Shown here: in pieces, positions 37,669-49,620 of the stretch
Position numbering within the stretch: the first letter of the stretch is position 1
Layout: every line of letters begins with the position of its first letter
NCBI GenBank assembly: GCA_902729315.2
Contig: LR746270.1
Span: 5,024,221 to 5,088,220 of the forward strand
Source: Spirodela intermedia
Lineage: Eukaryota; Streptophyta; Magnoliopsida; Alismatales; Araceae
Length of the DNA: 64,000 bases
Reading direction: 5' to 3'
Program-made: the position numbers and the translations under genes
The notes under the pieces: generated by a model
Told to the model about the DNA's origin: nothing
What the model saw: the letters and a program-made list of their open reading frames with translations, nothing else
Databases searched by the model: none

Positions 37669-40048
37669 ATGGAGAAGACGGTGGGCATAGTCGGAGCCGG
37701 GGTGAGTGGACTGGCGGCCTGCAAGTGCGTAAAGCAGAAGGGCTTCCGCCCTGTCGTCTTTGAGGCCGGGGCCGGAGTGGGGGGACTTTGGGGGCGCACC
37801 TTCGAGTCGACGAAGCTGCAGTCCCTCCGGGACGCGTACCACTACTCTGACTTCCCGTGGCCGGACGAGGTGACGGAGACCAACCCCAGCCACGGCCAGG
37901 TTTTCAACTACCTTCGGGCCTACGCCGAACACTTCGACCTCCTCCGCCACATCAAATTCAACTCCAAGGTCCTCGGGATCGACTATGTCGGAGCCTCGGT
38001 GGAGGAAATGCTCTCGTGGGAGCTCTGGGCCGGCACAGGAGAGGCCTTCGGCAGAGGCTCCGCGGGAAAATGGGAGATCTCTGTGCTGCATGCCGCCGAC
38101 GGTGATTCCAAAGTAGAGGTTTGTGAAGACAGAATCCACCCGTTACATCGGCACTTATAACTCCCAAAGTCCAGTATCGGACCTGGGTGAGAGTATTCAT
38201 AGATTTTTTACTTTTTTTCTGGCCAGTTCTCTCTGGTTTGGCTCCTGTCGCAGACGACCGGAGCCCAACAACTAAAGCTTATAAATTAACTTAATTTGTG
38301 CTACTATAATAATACCAAGATTTTTATCAAGTCTAGATCATGCATGACCTTGGCCGATCCACAGGTCATGTTTAGGTGGAAATCACTAGTTCTTTCGAGT
38401 CTTTGTTCAGGAAGGTTCAGATGGATCAAGCCTTAAACAGCTCTCTGTTATTCTTGCTTGGTATTGTTGGACTGTCCGCTTCGTATCTGTGCTCACTGTT
38501 GGATTATTGAAACCAGATATATGAAGTGGACTTTCTGATTCTATGCATCGGGCGATATAGTGATGTACCCAACATCCCAACATTCCCACAAAAGAGAGGC
38601 CCGGAGATCTTTGAAGGCAAAGTCTTACACTCCATGGACTACGCCAATATGGGCGACGCCGATGCAGCAGAATTGGTCAGGGGGAAGCGGGTGACAATTG
38701 TGGGGTTTCAAAAATCTGCGTATGATCTTGCATCGGAGTGCGCCAGTATTAATGGTGACTATATCCTCAATCTTCTTGCTGCTCGTCGATGGCTTCATGT
38801 AAAATTTCACGGTTTGACATCTTCTCGATCTTCTTATTCTAGGAACGAAGTACCCATGCACGATGGTCGGTAGGACCAGGAGGTGGTTTGTGCCGGACTT
38901 TGTTCCCTGGGGTGTTCCCTGGACCTTCCTCTACATGAGCCGATTTTCAGAACTGCTAGTCCACAAGCCTGGGGAAGGATTTCTGCTTAGCCTCTTAGCA
39001 ACCTTTCTCATTCCACTGGTACTGAATTTCTCTCTCATAGATGCAGTTTAATTTTTTTAAAGTTCATATCAAGCTAAAAAATCATCGAGCCGGGTGTGGA
39101 GAGTACCCACCATTATAATTTTAAAAATACATTTATTATTACCTGTGTGCATCCAATCGTAGCATGTATGCTCGCTGCTCTTCGACTTTTTGTTCGTCAC
39201 ATTCACATGGACGTTTCTCTTCTGACTATCATGACGCCTGGGGACTAGAGATGGCTTGTGGCCAAATTTTTAGAGAGCTATTGCCTGTGGAAGCTCCCGA
39301 TGAGGAAGCATGGGATGGTGCCGGATCACGACTTCTTTCAGGAGATGTCCACGTGCTCGATAGCATTGCTGCCCGAAAATTTCTACGACAGGGTGGAAGA
39401 TGGGAGCATTATCCTAAAGAAATCTCAAACATTTTGTTTCCACAAGAGGGGCGTGGTCGTAGACGATGGGCCCAAACCCATAGAGAGTGATCTGGTAATC
39501 TTAGCCACAGGATTCAGCGGCCGTGAGAAGCTCAAAGATATATTTTTTTCAGAGTATTTTCGGAACAAACTAGAAAGCCCGTCTTTGGGCATTCCTCTCT
39601 ACAGGTATTCTCTTCCCTTCCCTTCTTGCTTGCACAGCATTGCTGATCTTCCAACAATTCTGTGTGTATCGTTCTGATGACGTTACAAGCCCGGAGACTC
39701 ACCCACTGGTTGTACACTAGGGAATGCATCCACCCGCAAGTTCCACAACTGGCGATCATTGGCTACTCGGAGAGCTTTTCGAACCTCCATTCGTCGGAGA
39801 TCAGGTGCAAGTGGCTGGCTCATTTTCTCAGCGGGGGACTTCGCCTTCCGAGCATAAAATCCATGGAGGCAGACGCTGCCGAGTGGCAGAGGCACATGAA
39901 TCGAGGATCATGCATCGGAGTCTTCCACATCTGGCACAACGATCAACTGTGCCGAGATATGGGGCTAAATCCGAGGAGGAAGAAAGGGCTCATTGCCGAC
40001 TGGTTCATCCCATACGGTCCGACAGATTATAAGGATCTCAATCCGTAA
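37669..40048 (+). CDS. Flavin-containing monooxygenase (plant FMO family), intact
   Basis: Five exons join in frame to 515 aa: 37,669-38,118, 38,517-38,754, 38,843-39,018, 39,249-39,604 and 39,721-40,048, all with GT...AG introns. FMOs are FAD/NADPH enzymes that hydroxylate N or S atoms; Arabidopsis FMO1 makes N-hydroxypipecolic acid. The FAD-binding GAGVSG is at residues 9-14. The FMO signature [11 protein letters not shown] is at 182-192 (FxGxxxHxxxY). The NADP-binding stretch [10 protein letters not shown] starts at 209, and LATGFSG lies in exon 4. All expected motifs and a normal length suggest an active enzyme, but the substrate cannot be read from sequence. The in-frame upstream Met at 37,597 lies before the family-typical [11 protein letters not shown] start, so 37,669 was chosen. 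A degenerate paralogue lies inverted at 52.1-54.5 kb. Confidence 0.94.
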
Positions 40049-42010
40049 TCATCCCAAAAGACTTAGAACATAATGTTAAATATGGTAAGGCCTGTGACTT
40101 TGATTTCTTCGTTGTTTTCAAGTACTAGAGTTCAATAATAAGAATAATACTCGACATTTGATCTGCAATCCAAAGAGGAAGAGAGAGTCCCTTGTCCCCA
40201 CAGTTATAAAGCTCGCAATCCGTGATCACCGAGAAAGACAGAAAATAAAGTTGGTGAGGCTAATTTAAAAAATATTTTTTTAATCAAATGATAGAGTTCT
40301 AAAGCAAGAATAATATTCAAGACATGGGGTGGGTGTAATATCTTGGAGTAAACGTTCACTTGGACTTGTAGAATGTTGCTCATATGATCGACATGACAAA
40401 AAATAGTAAAGAGTAAGAGTGATCAAAATCACAACAAAAGCACTAACACAGAATTTAACATGATTTGGAGGTCAGCTTCCTACGTCCACAAGAAACAACA
40501 ATCAAAGTTGCAGTAGATGTGGAAGGATTAGAAGATAACTGTCATCAATAACCAAAGAAATAAATCCTTTATTTTGGCCCTTGAGACTCTCATCAAACCT
40601 CAACGTTAGATATTCACTTGGCACCTTTCCCAAGAATCTCAAATGGGATACTGAATAGAAGGAGAGGAGGCCTTTATTTAAAGTCACTTTAGAGGACCTC
40701 AAACCTACTAAAAGATTGTTCATATTTCTAGAACGTCTTAGAACCTCAGCTGATTGGGCCGTTTCGTCAGTCCCTTGTCTGCTTTGGTCCATCCATTTTG
40801 GTCGGCCCATAAGTGGGTCATTTTAGTCCATTAAAATCGGTACACAATCGGATTGTTTATCCCTTTCACGAACGGCTCCCTCCTCCTCCACATAAAATAT
40901 GACCACCTGAAAAGGCGAGTCACATTTTTAAAAAATGTAAAATTGGTCTCCTCGCTGAGTGTTTCCTCCCTTACGGCCCCACAGATCATAAGGATATTGA
41001 TCCGTCGCTGTCTTGAAATACATGGAAAATGCTGTCAAATGGAGCAAAGTTGGTCAAGTCAATATCAAAGTTAGATAGAAGAAATAAACCATTCCTAGCC
41101 GACTAATTCCTCCGTTCATGTCCTGAGGATCATATGAGTCTCAATCTGTGATATTCCCAGAAGAATTGGAAAATAATGGCCAATGTGGTAAAAGTTGGTG
41201 AGGCCAATTTATTTAAAAAAATCTGTTGTCAATCACAGCATTCCATAACGAGAATAATATTCAGTGATGTGCAATCAACGTCACATATTACAAGGTTCTC
41301 AATTCGTGATGATCCTGGAAGTCTTGGACGATAATCTCAAATACGATTAAGTTATCGAGGACGATTTTTCTTCTTTTTTAAAAAAAAACTGTTAAGATGA
41401 CAGTGTTCGATAACAAGAGCAATATTAGAGACAGAGGGCGCAATTTGATAAGGAAGAAAGAGCTCCTTGCCGACTGGTTCATCCCTTCTGGGCTGGCAGA
41501 TTATAAGGATCTTAACATGTGATCGTCCCAGAAGACTTGGAAAATAATGTCCAATGTGGTAAACTTGGTGAGTCTGATTTCTTTGTAAAAAGCTTTTATG
41601 ATTCGATAGCAAGAATGGTATTCAAGATTATGGAGGTGCAATCTGAGAAGGAAGAAAGAGTTTCTTTCCGAGTAGTTCCTCTCTTACGCCCCCGCAGAAT
41701 AGGAGGATCTCAAGCTGTGATCGTCCCGAAATACTTGGAAAATAATGACAAATGCAGTAAAGTCGGTGAGGCCGATTTCTTTGAAAAAAGCTTTTTATAA
41801 AATGAAAGTTTTGCTGAAATTTGAGACATGGGTTGAAATCAAGGGTTCTTTTCCGAGTAGTTCCTGTCTTACGGCCTTGAAGATTATGAGAACCCCAATC
41901 CGTAATCGTATGGGAAGATTTAGAAAATAATGTCAAATGTGGTAAAGCGGGCGAGGCTTATATCTTTGTTTTCATCAAATGATAGAGCTCGGTAGCAAGA
42001 ATAATGTTAC
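40049..42010. repeat. Degenerate tandem array of the FMO last-exon tail and 3' UTR
   Basis: Beyond the FMO stop codon, the segment containing the last codons ([20 protein letters not shown] and stop) plus about 100 nt of 3' UTR recurs in decayed form. The landmark around the stop, AAGGATCTCAATCCGTAATC in the gene (40,031), reappears near 40,208, 40,990, 41,135, 41,293, 41,505, 41,705 and 41,885. Most spacings are 145-215 bp. A companion landmark, AGAGTTC...GCAAGAATAATATTC, also recurs. The copy ending near 41,520 still carries a recognisable stretch of the coding tail. The array is interrupted at about 40,340-40,850 by unrelated sequence. Reading frames within it are remnants, not genes. Confidence 0.82.
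40340..40850. mobile_element. Probable repeat insertion within the FMO-tail array
   Basis: This stretch lacks the array landmarks and interrupts their spacing. It contains AACATGATTTGGAGGTCAGC and CTACGTCCAC, wording common in plant retroelement LTRs next to the priming region. Ends, duplicated target sites and coding domains were not found, so class and borders are uncertain. Confidence 0.4.
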
Positions 42011-42126
42011 ATGCAAAAATATTATAACCTGAAGAAAAAAATATAGCATAAAAAGTGTGGACGAAATAGACCGATTTTATTGGGAGGTGGGTGGGGGCCC
42101 AGTGTAGGTTGCTTTTCTCGTAGAAT

Positions 42127-42270
42127 AGTCAATGGTCTCAGTCAACTTCTGGGACGTGTGAACTGAGGGTGGAAGTCGTCCCTGCTTTCCACGCCACGCC
42201 GTCGTCATCATCCAGCGTGTTTGACCCGGGGGAGGGGGGGGGGGAGGGGTTTGGGAACGAGGGTTTGGAA
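42127..42270. promoter_or_regulatory. W-box cluster and G-run upstream of the LysM gene
   Basis: Three WRKY-type W-box hexamers lie within 350 bp of the LysM start: TTGACT on the minus strand at 42,127-42,132 and 42,140-42,145, and TTGACC on the plus strand at 42,221-42,226. A guanine-rich run at 42,228-42,268 follows and could form a G-quadruplex. W-boxes mark many defence genes, but short hexamers also occur by chance. Confidence 0.4.
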
Positions 42271-42473
42271 GAAATGACAACCCTTTACTCCGCGTCTGTG
42301 GACCTCACCCACATGGGAGCTTACGCCAGTCGCCGCCGCCGCCGCCGAACTCTGCCCTTCTACCCCGCGTCGAGGTCGTCTCCGGTCGTCTATTAGTAAA
42401 GGACGATCCAAGGGAGGCGGGTAAGAAGAGATCTGAAACGCGGACCGACCTTCCCGGAGAGGAAGAACCATCC

Positions 42474-43768
42474 ATGGCGGCGCGCCATGTTCCCCTCTTC
42501 TTCGCCTCTTTCCTCCTCCTGGTTGCCGGTTGCGCCGCTGAGGGACCCAGCTACAGTTGCAGCTCCGGGGAGAAGGTCAAGTGCCAGGCGCTGGCCGGCT
42601 ACGTGCCGGAGAACGAGACGACCTACGAGGCCATCAAGGACCTCTTCCAGGTTCAATCCCTCTTCGCCCTCTACGGAGCCAACAACCTCAGCACCTCCAC
42701 CGCGCCCTCCACGAAGGTCCGCGGCGGCAACGCCGTGCGCGTGCCCTTCCCCTGCGCCTGCTACAATGGTACGTGGACCTCTGATCGGCAGCCGATCTAC
42801 AAGGTGAAGAAGGGCGACGGTCTGTACGACATCGCCACCACCACGTACCGCAACCTCGTCGTCTACGAACGGATCGCCGCCGTCAACAACCTGGCCGACG
42901 TGAACGTCATCCTGGAAGGACAAGAGCTGTGGATCCCTCTTCCCTGCAGCTGCGACGCTGTGGGCGGCCTCGAGACGGTGCACCTCGCGCACATTGTGGA
43001 GCCGGGGAGCAGCGTGGCGGCGATCGCCGACCAGTTCGGCACGACGGAGAAGACGCTGCTGGAGCTCAACAACATAGCCGATCCGAAGAGTCTGCAAGCA
43101 AACAAGGTCCTCGACGTGCCGCTCAGAGGTGAGAAACTCCAACCCTTCTCCTGGAACCACTCCCTGTAATTTTTCCGCCATTGCTGAAACCTCGGCGGCG
43201 GCGGCGGCGACAGCCTGCAATTCCTCCATTAGGAGCGACGCCGTCGACGGCTCTCTGCGCGTCCCCAACGGCAGCTACGCTCTCACAGCCGGCAACTGCA
43301 TCAAGTGCAGCTGCAGTTCCTCCTCTTGGCAGTGAGTCGTCTCCCTCCTAATCTCCCACCTCGTTGAAGCATACCTCCGTCCTTCCTCTTCATCGTTTTC
43401 CTATCTCTCTCTCTATCAGGTTGGCCTGTGAGATCGCCAATCTGACGGCAACGAACACCTCCGCGTGCCGAGCACCGACGTGCAGCGCTACGACCTCATC
43501 CGGGCGGACGATCTCGCTGAAACTCGGAGAGGATGCCCCCAGCGTCTGCGGGTCAACGCGCTGCCACTACGCCGGCTACTACAACACCTCCAACATCCTT
43601 AACATCACCGCCGTGCCCGTGACCAACCAGTCCACCTGTGGTAATCTCACAGCGCCGCCCCCAGCGCCGCCCCCAGCGCCGCCCCCAGCGCCGTCCTCCT
43701 CGGCCGTTGACCTCCGGCCGCTGCTCGCCTCCCTCTACGCAGCCCTGCTCCTGCTCGCCACCCTCTAA
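42474..43768 (+). CDS. LysM-domain GPI-anchored protein (CEBiP/LYM/LYP family)
   Basis: Three exons (42,474-43,128, 43,214-43,331 and 43,420-43,768) encode 373 aa. Such proteins sit on the outer plasma membrane and bind chitin or peptidoglycan fragments with LysM receptor kinases. A signal peptide covers about residues 1-22. LysM-like segments follow at about 38-95, 109-157 and 169-216, separated by CxC motifs (CAC at 94-96, CSC at 158-160). A Cys-rich region follows (IKCSCSSSSW). Near the C-terminus come a tandem APPPAPPP stretch and a hydrophobic tail LLASLYAALLLLATL, typical of a GPI-attachment signal. No kinase domain is present, as expected. Third-position GC is extreme. Assignment to CEBiP/LYM2 versus LYP4/LYP6 cannot be settled by eye. 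It converges on the carboxypeptidase gene, 169 bp away. Confidence 0.92.
43648..43694 (+). repeat. In-frame 12-bp coding repeat (Ala-Pro-Pro-Pro)
   Basis: Units of GCGCCGCCCCCA repeat about four times inside the LysM gene. They encode a flexible proline/alanine spacer just before the GPI signal, and length polymorphism is likely. Confidence 0.85.
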
Positions 43769-43937
43769 GCGGTCATCTGCAGTCTTCTCCCAGCGTTCGA
43801 CCTGCGATCTCCCAGTGTAATAATCCCGTCTTCTTCTTCATCTTCCCTGAGATGAGATGATTAGATGATCTTCCCCATAAAGCTGGGAGCACGAATTTCC
43901 TCTTCCGCCAGCTTGAACGCTGAACCCAATAAAATTT

Positions 43938-46900
43938 TCAGAGGGGGAGCGGACCAAATTTTGTCTGTCTGGACCTGTTTCTCGAGATCCTGGTGCAGAA
44001 CATGAACATGAGGACGACCGTCGACATCATGAACAGCCGGAAGTAGGTTTTTAGCTCCTGCAACCCTAGCTCGATCCCCTCCACCTTCGCGCCACCCCCC
44101 CTTAGCGCCGCCACGCCGCCGCTCTCGGAGATCAGCCCACCAGAGGAGTCGCCGTAATCGCCAGAGACACGGCCGCCGTCGGTGTCCCCCAGCCGGCGGG
44201 GCGCGATCTCAAACATCAGAAGGAACGCCGCACACCACTCGTTGACGACGCTCTGGAAATCAACACGCCACAGACATTACTATTTCTGATCCGGGTGGAG
44301 GAAAAATCAGCTCCCATGGCTGAAATCACGTACGCTGAAGGTGACGGCATCCACCGGATTGAACATCCTGAAGCAGTCCTTGGAAGGAGCTTCGAGGTCT
44401 CCATATATCTGCAAGGAAGAAGACTCTTAACCAATCTCTGATCCGCCGATCACCCTCAACTGGTAAAAGAAAACAAGAATCACCCACCTCAAAGGTGAAG
44501 GAGATGGGCACTCTCAGGATGTCATACATGTAATCCGTCGAGGTTCCATGAGCGAGGTATCTGAAAGAAAAACCCTAGTCAATGATATCAAAACCTACAG
44601 TTATTGCTCATCTTTCGTTGTTTAAAACAGCACAGTGATTGCTGCGGACCCAACAGAGCCTCCGCCAGATCCGACGATGCATCTGCCATGGCAGTGGCGA
44701 CGGTTCACCTCCTCCAGGATAGACTTCATGGCCCAGAACTTGGATCCGCCGGGTGTTGAGTTCTTGTGGTCGTACGGCATGAACAGGCCCTGGTCAACGA
44801 TCGTTCTCAGGATTCAAGGGAACACTAATTAGTTCAATCAAAGCCACAAACATAAAATTCATTTCCTTTTATGGCAAAACATCTTATCACATGTGGTCAT
44901 CAACAAGGAATAATTCAAACCAAACAAATTCCACAAGAAGGAAGCACCATAAACAACACAAGAGAAACAGATGCAGACTGTATCGATAACAGCAAAAGTT
45001 CTAAAAGTCAAAGAAACATGCTATTTTTGTTCATAGACTCGCTTCCTATGTGGGCGGTAATGATCCCTATCATACCTACTTCTAGCATAGAAAATTGATG
45101 ATCTGCTCGTTTACAAAAATGGAACATTACTACTGAACTCCCAGATTTTCTCAAAGAATCTATAAGTTAGCCAAGATCATCAACGGGGAGGTACCTCCAT
45201 TCCAGAGTGTACATTCACCCAAACATGCGGACTGAAGGACTCTGCGAGTTTCTGCATGATCTGGGCCTCAGGCTCGCTGAAAGGAGCTGTTCCAGGGTTT
45301 TCTTCATAAGGATCAAAGTCCTAGGAGGAAAAAACAAATTCATCAGCCGATAGAACATTTCATGGATGTTAAATAGGTGCATGAAGAGATCTAAAAATCA
45401 AGAGGATCGATCCAGGGATCACAGAGAAAGTAACAAAATCATATAGTCATATTATTGAACACGGATAAGGTAGGCATCAAACAGCAGCGTAGCAGGGTTT
45501 CTCGCATTTATTCAACCATGTACAGAGATGCGCGCCTCTGGGACAACGCATCGCAAAGTAACAGGTTTAGTCATGAAAACACTCCAAAATCTAACAGGAG
45601 CATGTTTCCAGATTCGTTAAGCGCACCTGCTCCTTCTTCCCCCAGTCCACGCTCCAGTTTCGATTGAGATCGACTCCCCTTCCTACATAACATCGAAACT
45701 CTCAGCATCTGACGGTCATCAATTTGAAAGATCAATGGTGCTGCCTACCATTTCTCCTCTCACAAAGCTCTCCCGACTCAACAAGCTTGCGCCCATTGAG
45801 ATTTTCCATGGGCACTACCTGTGAAATTCGAAACTACTGTGGTTTGAGCATGCTCTCAACTGAAAACATCAGCAGCTTTTGCCAGAGAGTTGGAGCATAA
45901 TAAACGCAAAAACATGAATATTCCTCATCCATGCTTCATGGAGGAGTTAATTGCTGCACAATGACAAAACCTACGGCAAAGATAAAAAAGTAAAATTTCT
46001 TTGGACGAAGAAAAAAGTAAAAACTACCAGCAAAACGTAGTTCGAATACTCCTCTGATATGCTGACAGACAGGCAATAATGCAGCATAATCATCAGACAT
46101 GTGTACACATGCATGAAGTGAGAGGCTTTCTAACCAGTCCATACATTCTGGACAAGGAGAATCATACCATTGACCATAATGTTCATCATTCTCTGCACTG
46201 GATTACTCACTTCTAATTTCTGGAGAAGAATGAATTGTGCATGTAGTTTATATGTAGCTGCCAACCACATGCAGGCAGGAGCCTGACATGCCCACCAACA
46301 ATAATATTTCGACTTTTCCCCTGGAATTGGTCTACGAATCAGAATCTAATTGAAGACTTTGGAACAAAAACCTAAGAGAAAATGAAATGAAAGAAAGGCT
46401 AAAAGAACAATCCTAGAATGAAAATATCCAATTTACGACTAATATTCTGTGCAGATTAACTTCTTTACAAAATTATTGGAGACCGCATGCTTTGGTGAAC
46501 TGGGAGCATAATTCTCTCGTTCCCTCTTGTTTTTCTTCCCCCTCCTAGTTGGTATCACTACCTTTTCTACCTCCATGGGTCACCGAAGGGCCCAACCCCA
46601 CCAGTAATCAGAAAACACCTTCTTCTATTTTTCAATTTGAAGAGTACACTGATAATCTTCCTTTAATATCAGATTAAAGAAACCTATTTTTAAGCCAATC
46701 TTTATGAGAATTGGTAATTTTTCACACTAGGCTAAGAATGAACAATGAAAGTTAATTTATGCTTCCCATTCTGCCAAAGGTTTGTCATACAGCTAGAAGG
46801 GAAACATCATCTTGATAATCTATCGCTACTTTTACCAAATCATTGAGATCATCAAAAGACCCTGAGTCCATATGAACTGGTTATCAGAGCAGAATGAAAT

Positions 46901-49071
46901 CCTAAGTTCATCCGGTGGCAGAACTTGAGAATATACGTGCCACTGCACCCAGGCAGTGGAGATAGAACAAGTCTAGAAGATTGTCCGCGATTTTTTATTT
47001 CTCACATTCTCCCAGCATAAGGATGAGTACAGCTCTATGTGAAGACGAAGAAACCATCTTTTACAGAATGATAAAACACAGACCCCGTAATAAAAGGGAT
47101 CACAGAAATCAGCCCTCAACCTAGTCCAGCCATCAATAAAGTTATATGAACTTCATAACAGAGGAGGTGATAAAAATATAAAAGTTTAAGGACATTTCGT
47201 TCTGATATCTGTATACAATCCTAACTTTATACATGTCCACTGCTAACCTGGAGTAGTGACCTATAGCCAAAAATAAAAAATGATTAGTTTTACTACAATA
47301 TAAGGCTACCTTTATAACAAGATCATCAAGTACACGATCTAAGTAAGTAGGATCCACTCCAGGCACTTTGGTTTCTTCACTTAAAGCGTATAGCAGTCTT
47401 AATGCAACTTCAGAGGTAATGAGCTCCCTCCCATGCTGTCCAAAGCTCTGAAAGACAATGTTGTGTCAGGAATATGATTATCTGCTATTTCGTTAAAGCA
47501 CGTATAAATGGAAAAAAAACGTATTGACTTACAAGAAGTACCCGGAATGTTGAATTTCCTATGTCTCTCCCAGAACGACTGTAAGTAACAACTGTTACCT
47601 CCGCCAAATAACCCGGGTCACCCGCTTTCATCACTTCCATCTGCACGAAATAACCCAGAGTGAAAAAGATGGCTGTGTTTGAACGAATGTACAAACGGAT
47701 GCTTTCACAAAAAAACTCACGGTTAGTTGCTCAGGGTGACGACCCACTAGGGCCTTGACTTCATCCAATAGAGTACCACTGCAAAGGATTCCATTGTGGT
47801 CAGACAGGAATTCCACACAAAGGCATCAATCAAAAAGCCCCTTCAGAAGCATACAAGTGGAGATTTGAGCTAACAATATTGCTCCCTCTAGATCTGCATT
47901 ACATTGGGATTAGAATCAATTTTTAGTACTTCCTTGAAAGCTCCAGGTAGTCTTCTTATCAATTATTCAATATTTATCTTTGGAATACACATGTCATTGA
48001 GTTGCAGTTCGGATGCCTGCTTCTCACTAGTCAAATTTCACACATTTCACTCTTCATTAATCACAGATTTTCTATTTTTTTTGCTTTCTCTGAGCTCTGA
48101 AAACTTGGTCAAAACAAGATAATTCTCGTCTCCTGAACTTCCAGTGGTTCATGATTGCAAGGAGATGCATAATTGCACTTGCAATTAAACCACTTACAAC
48201 TTTAAATAACACAGGACTGACATAAAGCCACTCATTTGAGCGTATAAATTGGTTTTGTAATGTCAAATAGATATACAAAACACATATTTTTCAAGAACCT
48301 GAGTATTTGAGGATCCTTAGATTATAAGTTTTTGAATGGACGGTTTCTTAAAAGAGCCAAACCTCGGAGAGTGAAGTCCCTGAAACTGGATACAAGCAGA
48401 TTCAAAAGATAAAGAAATAAATTTGAAGACCTGGGATGACAAGACAGAGGTAAATCCTCAACTGGTTGGGTCGGGAAAAATGATAACCCAATTCTTATAC
48501 ACCTTACATCACAATTAATGGAAGACAATAAAATCACGAAATAAAGCCAAAATGCCGTATATTAAGTGCGATCTCCAGGAAATTAAATGAAGAAAAGAAG
48601 AGAAGAATATTTACTCTTTCTTAGAGAGGTATCTACACAGGGGAGAAAACTATGACACGAATTTCCAAAGACAGGTAGGAAAGCATTAGAGAAATGGGAG
48701 GATAATCCCAGCTAATTCACCGAGAGCTCAACAAAAAGGAACGTTGCTCAACAAAAAAAAAGGCCCCTGTTCAACCAAAGAAAAAATAAGGTAGAATAAA
48801 GTTACAGCCGGAGATCCATGCCCTATTGCAGTCGGAGAAGATAAAAGGCACACACGGGCTGCTAGCTACGGGATTCGCAACTGATATGTGCTAACCTGGA
48901 ACGATAAAGATCGTGGGAAATTGCGGTCAGAGGGGAATCAGCGCCGACGTAATAACCATTCCGGCCCGAAACCAGCAACAATAGCAAGAGGAAGCAGCAG
49001 CAGTAGCGGTCGCAGAAGAGAGACACCGCGAAGAACGGAGTTTTAGACTGGAGAGGGCCCATCCACTCCAC
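43938..49071 (-). CDS. Zinc metallocarboxypeptidase, M14 family (membrane-anchored/secretory)
   Basis: Eleven exons join in frame to 444 aa: 48,896-49,071, 47,721-47,778, 47,533-47,640, 47,310-47,447, 45,749-45,818, 45,627-45,682, 45,195-45,320, 44,650-44,789, 44,488-44,560, 44,334-44,408 and 43,938-44,252. A hydrophobic signal segment (about residues 22-36, CCCFLLLLLLVSG) begins the protein. The M14 zinc site is visible: HGRE (HxxE, 119-122) and H240 in VNVHSG. Substrate-binding NRNW is at 190-193, and the catalytic Glu falls in FTFEIYGD (E315). A second hydrophobic stretch near 410-429 suggests a C-terminal membrane anchor. The sequence resembles the At5g42320-type plant carboxypeptidase more than SOL1. 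It should trim C-terminal residues of secretory-pathway peptides; the substrate is unknown. The 5' end of this gene is partly duplicated at 52.17-52.25 kb. Confidence 0.92.
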
Positions 49072-49620
49072 CTACGGAGGTCCCGCCTCCGCCCCCCCTC
49101 TTCCTCGTTCCCCCACCCCTCCTACCTTGATCAGCGCATCCCTCCCTTGTCGCCCTTTTCATCTCTACTTCCTTCCCCCACCTTAATATTGGCCCCAGAG
49201 AAACATAACGAAACGGATTACAGAACAAGAGCGAAGAGCCGAAATAAACCCACTTTTTTCACCATTACTCGCACTTCGCACCTCATACTAAATCATTTGT
49301 GCTCATGTCCTATCTCCTCGCTTCCTATAAAATTCTAGACGTTCTTAGAGACGATATTCCTCCAAAAAACTTTCCACTCTCAGATAATTAAAAATTATAT
49401 TCCTCTCATGTACACAAATATAACTATACGAAAGAGGGATAATAGACCGTGCTTGCTCGTATACATGAGACCAAATATTTATGACTGTATTTATTGACAA
49501 ATATTGAAAAGATTTATTAATGTTGCAACTACTTCAGCCCAAAAGTCACTTAGAAGTTGCTTCTCACTAAGCATATTTTTATGTAATTATATTTTAAAAT
49601 CATTCAGACGTTACTAAAAC
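49072..49620. other. Upstream region of the carboxypeptidase gene
   Basis: A GC-rich leader with a long C-run (49,080-49,130) lies directly upstream of the start codon and is followed by AT-rich DNA. It is the presumed promoter and 5' UTR on the minus strand. The leader is shared with the duplicated fragment at 52.17-52.25 kb. No gene is present. Confidence 0.5.

Noticed and set aside
42393-43268. 291-aa minus-strand frame opposite the LysM gene
   Set aside because: Antisense shadow caused by extreme third-position GC; the plus strand carries clear LysM domains and introns.
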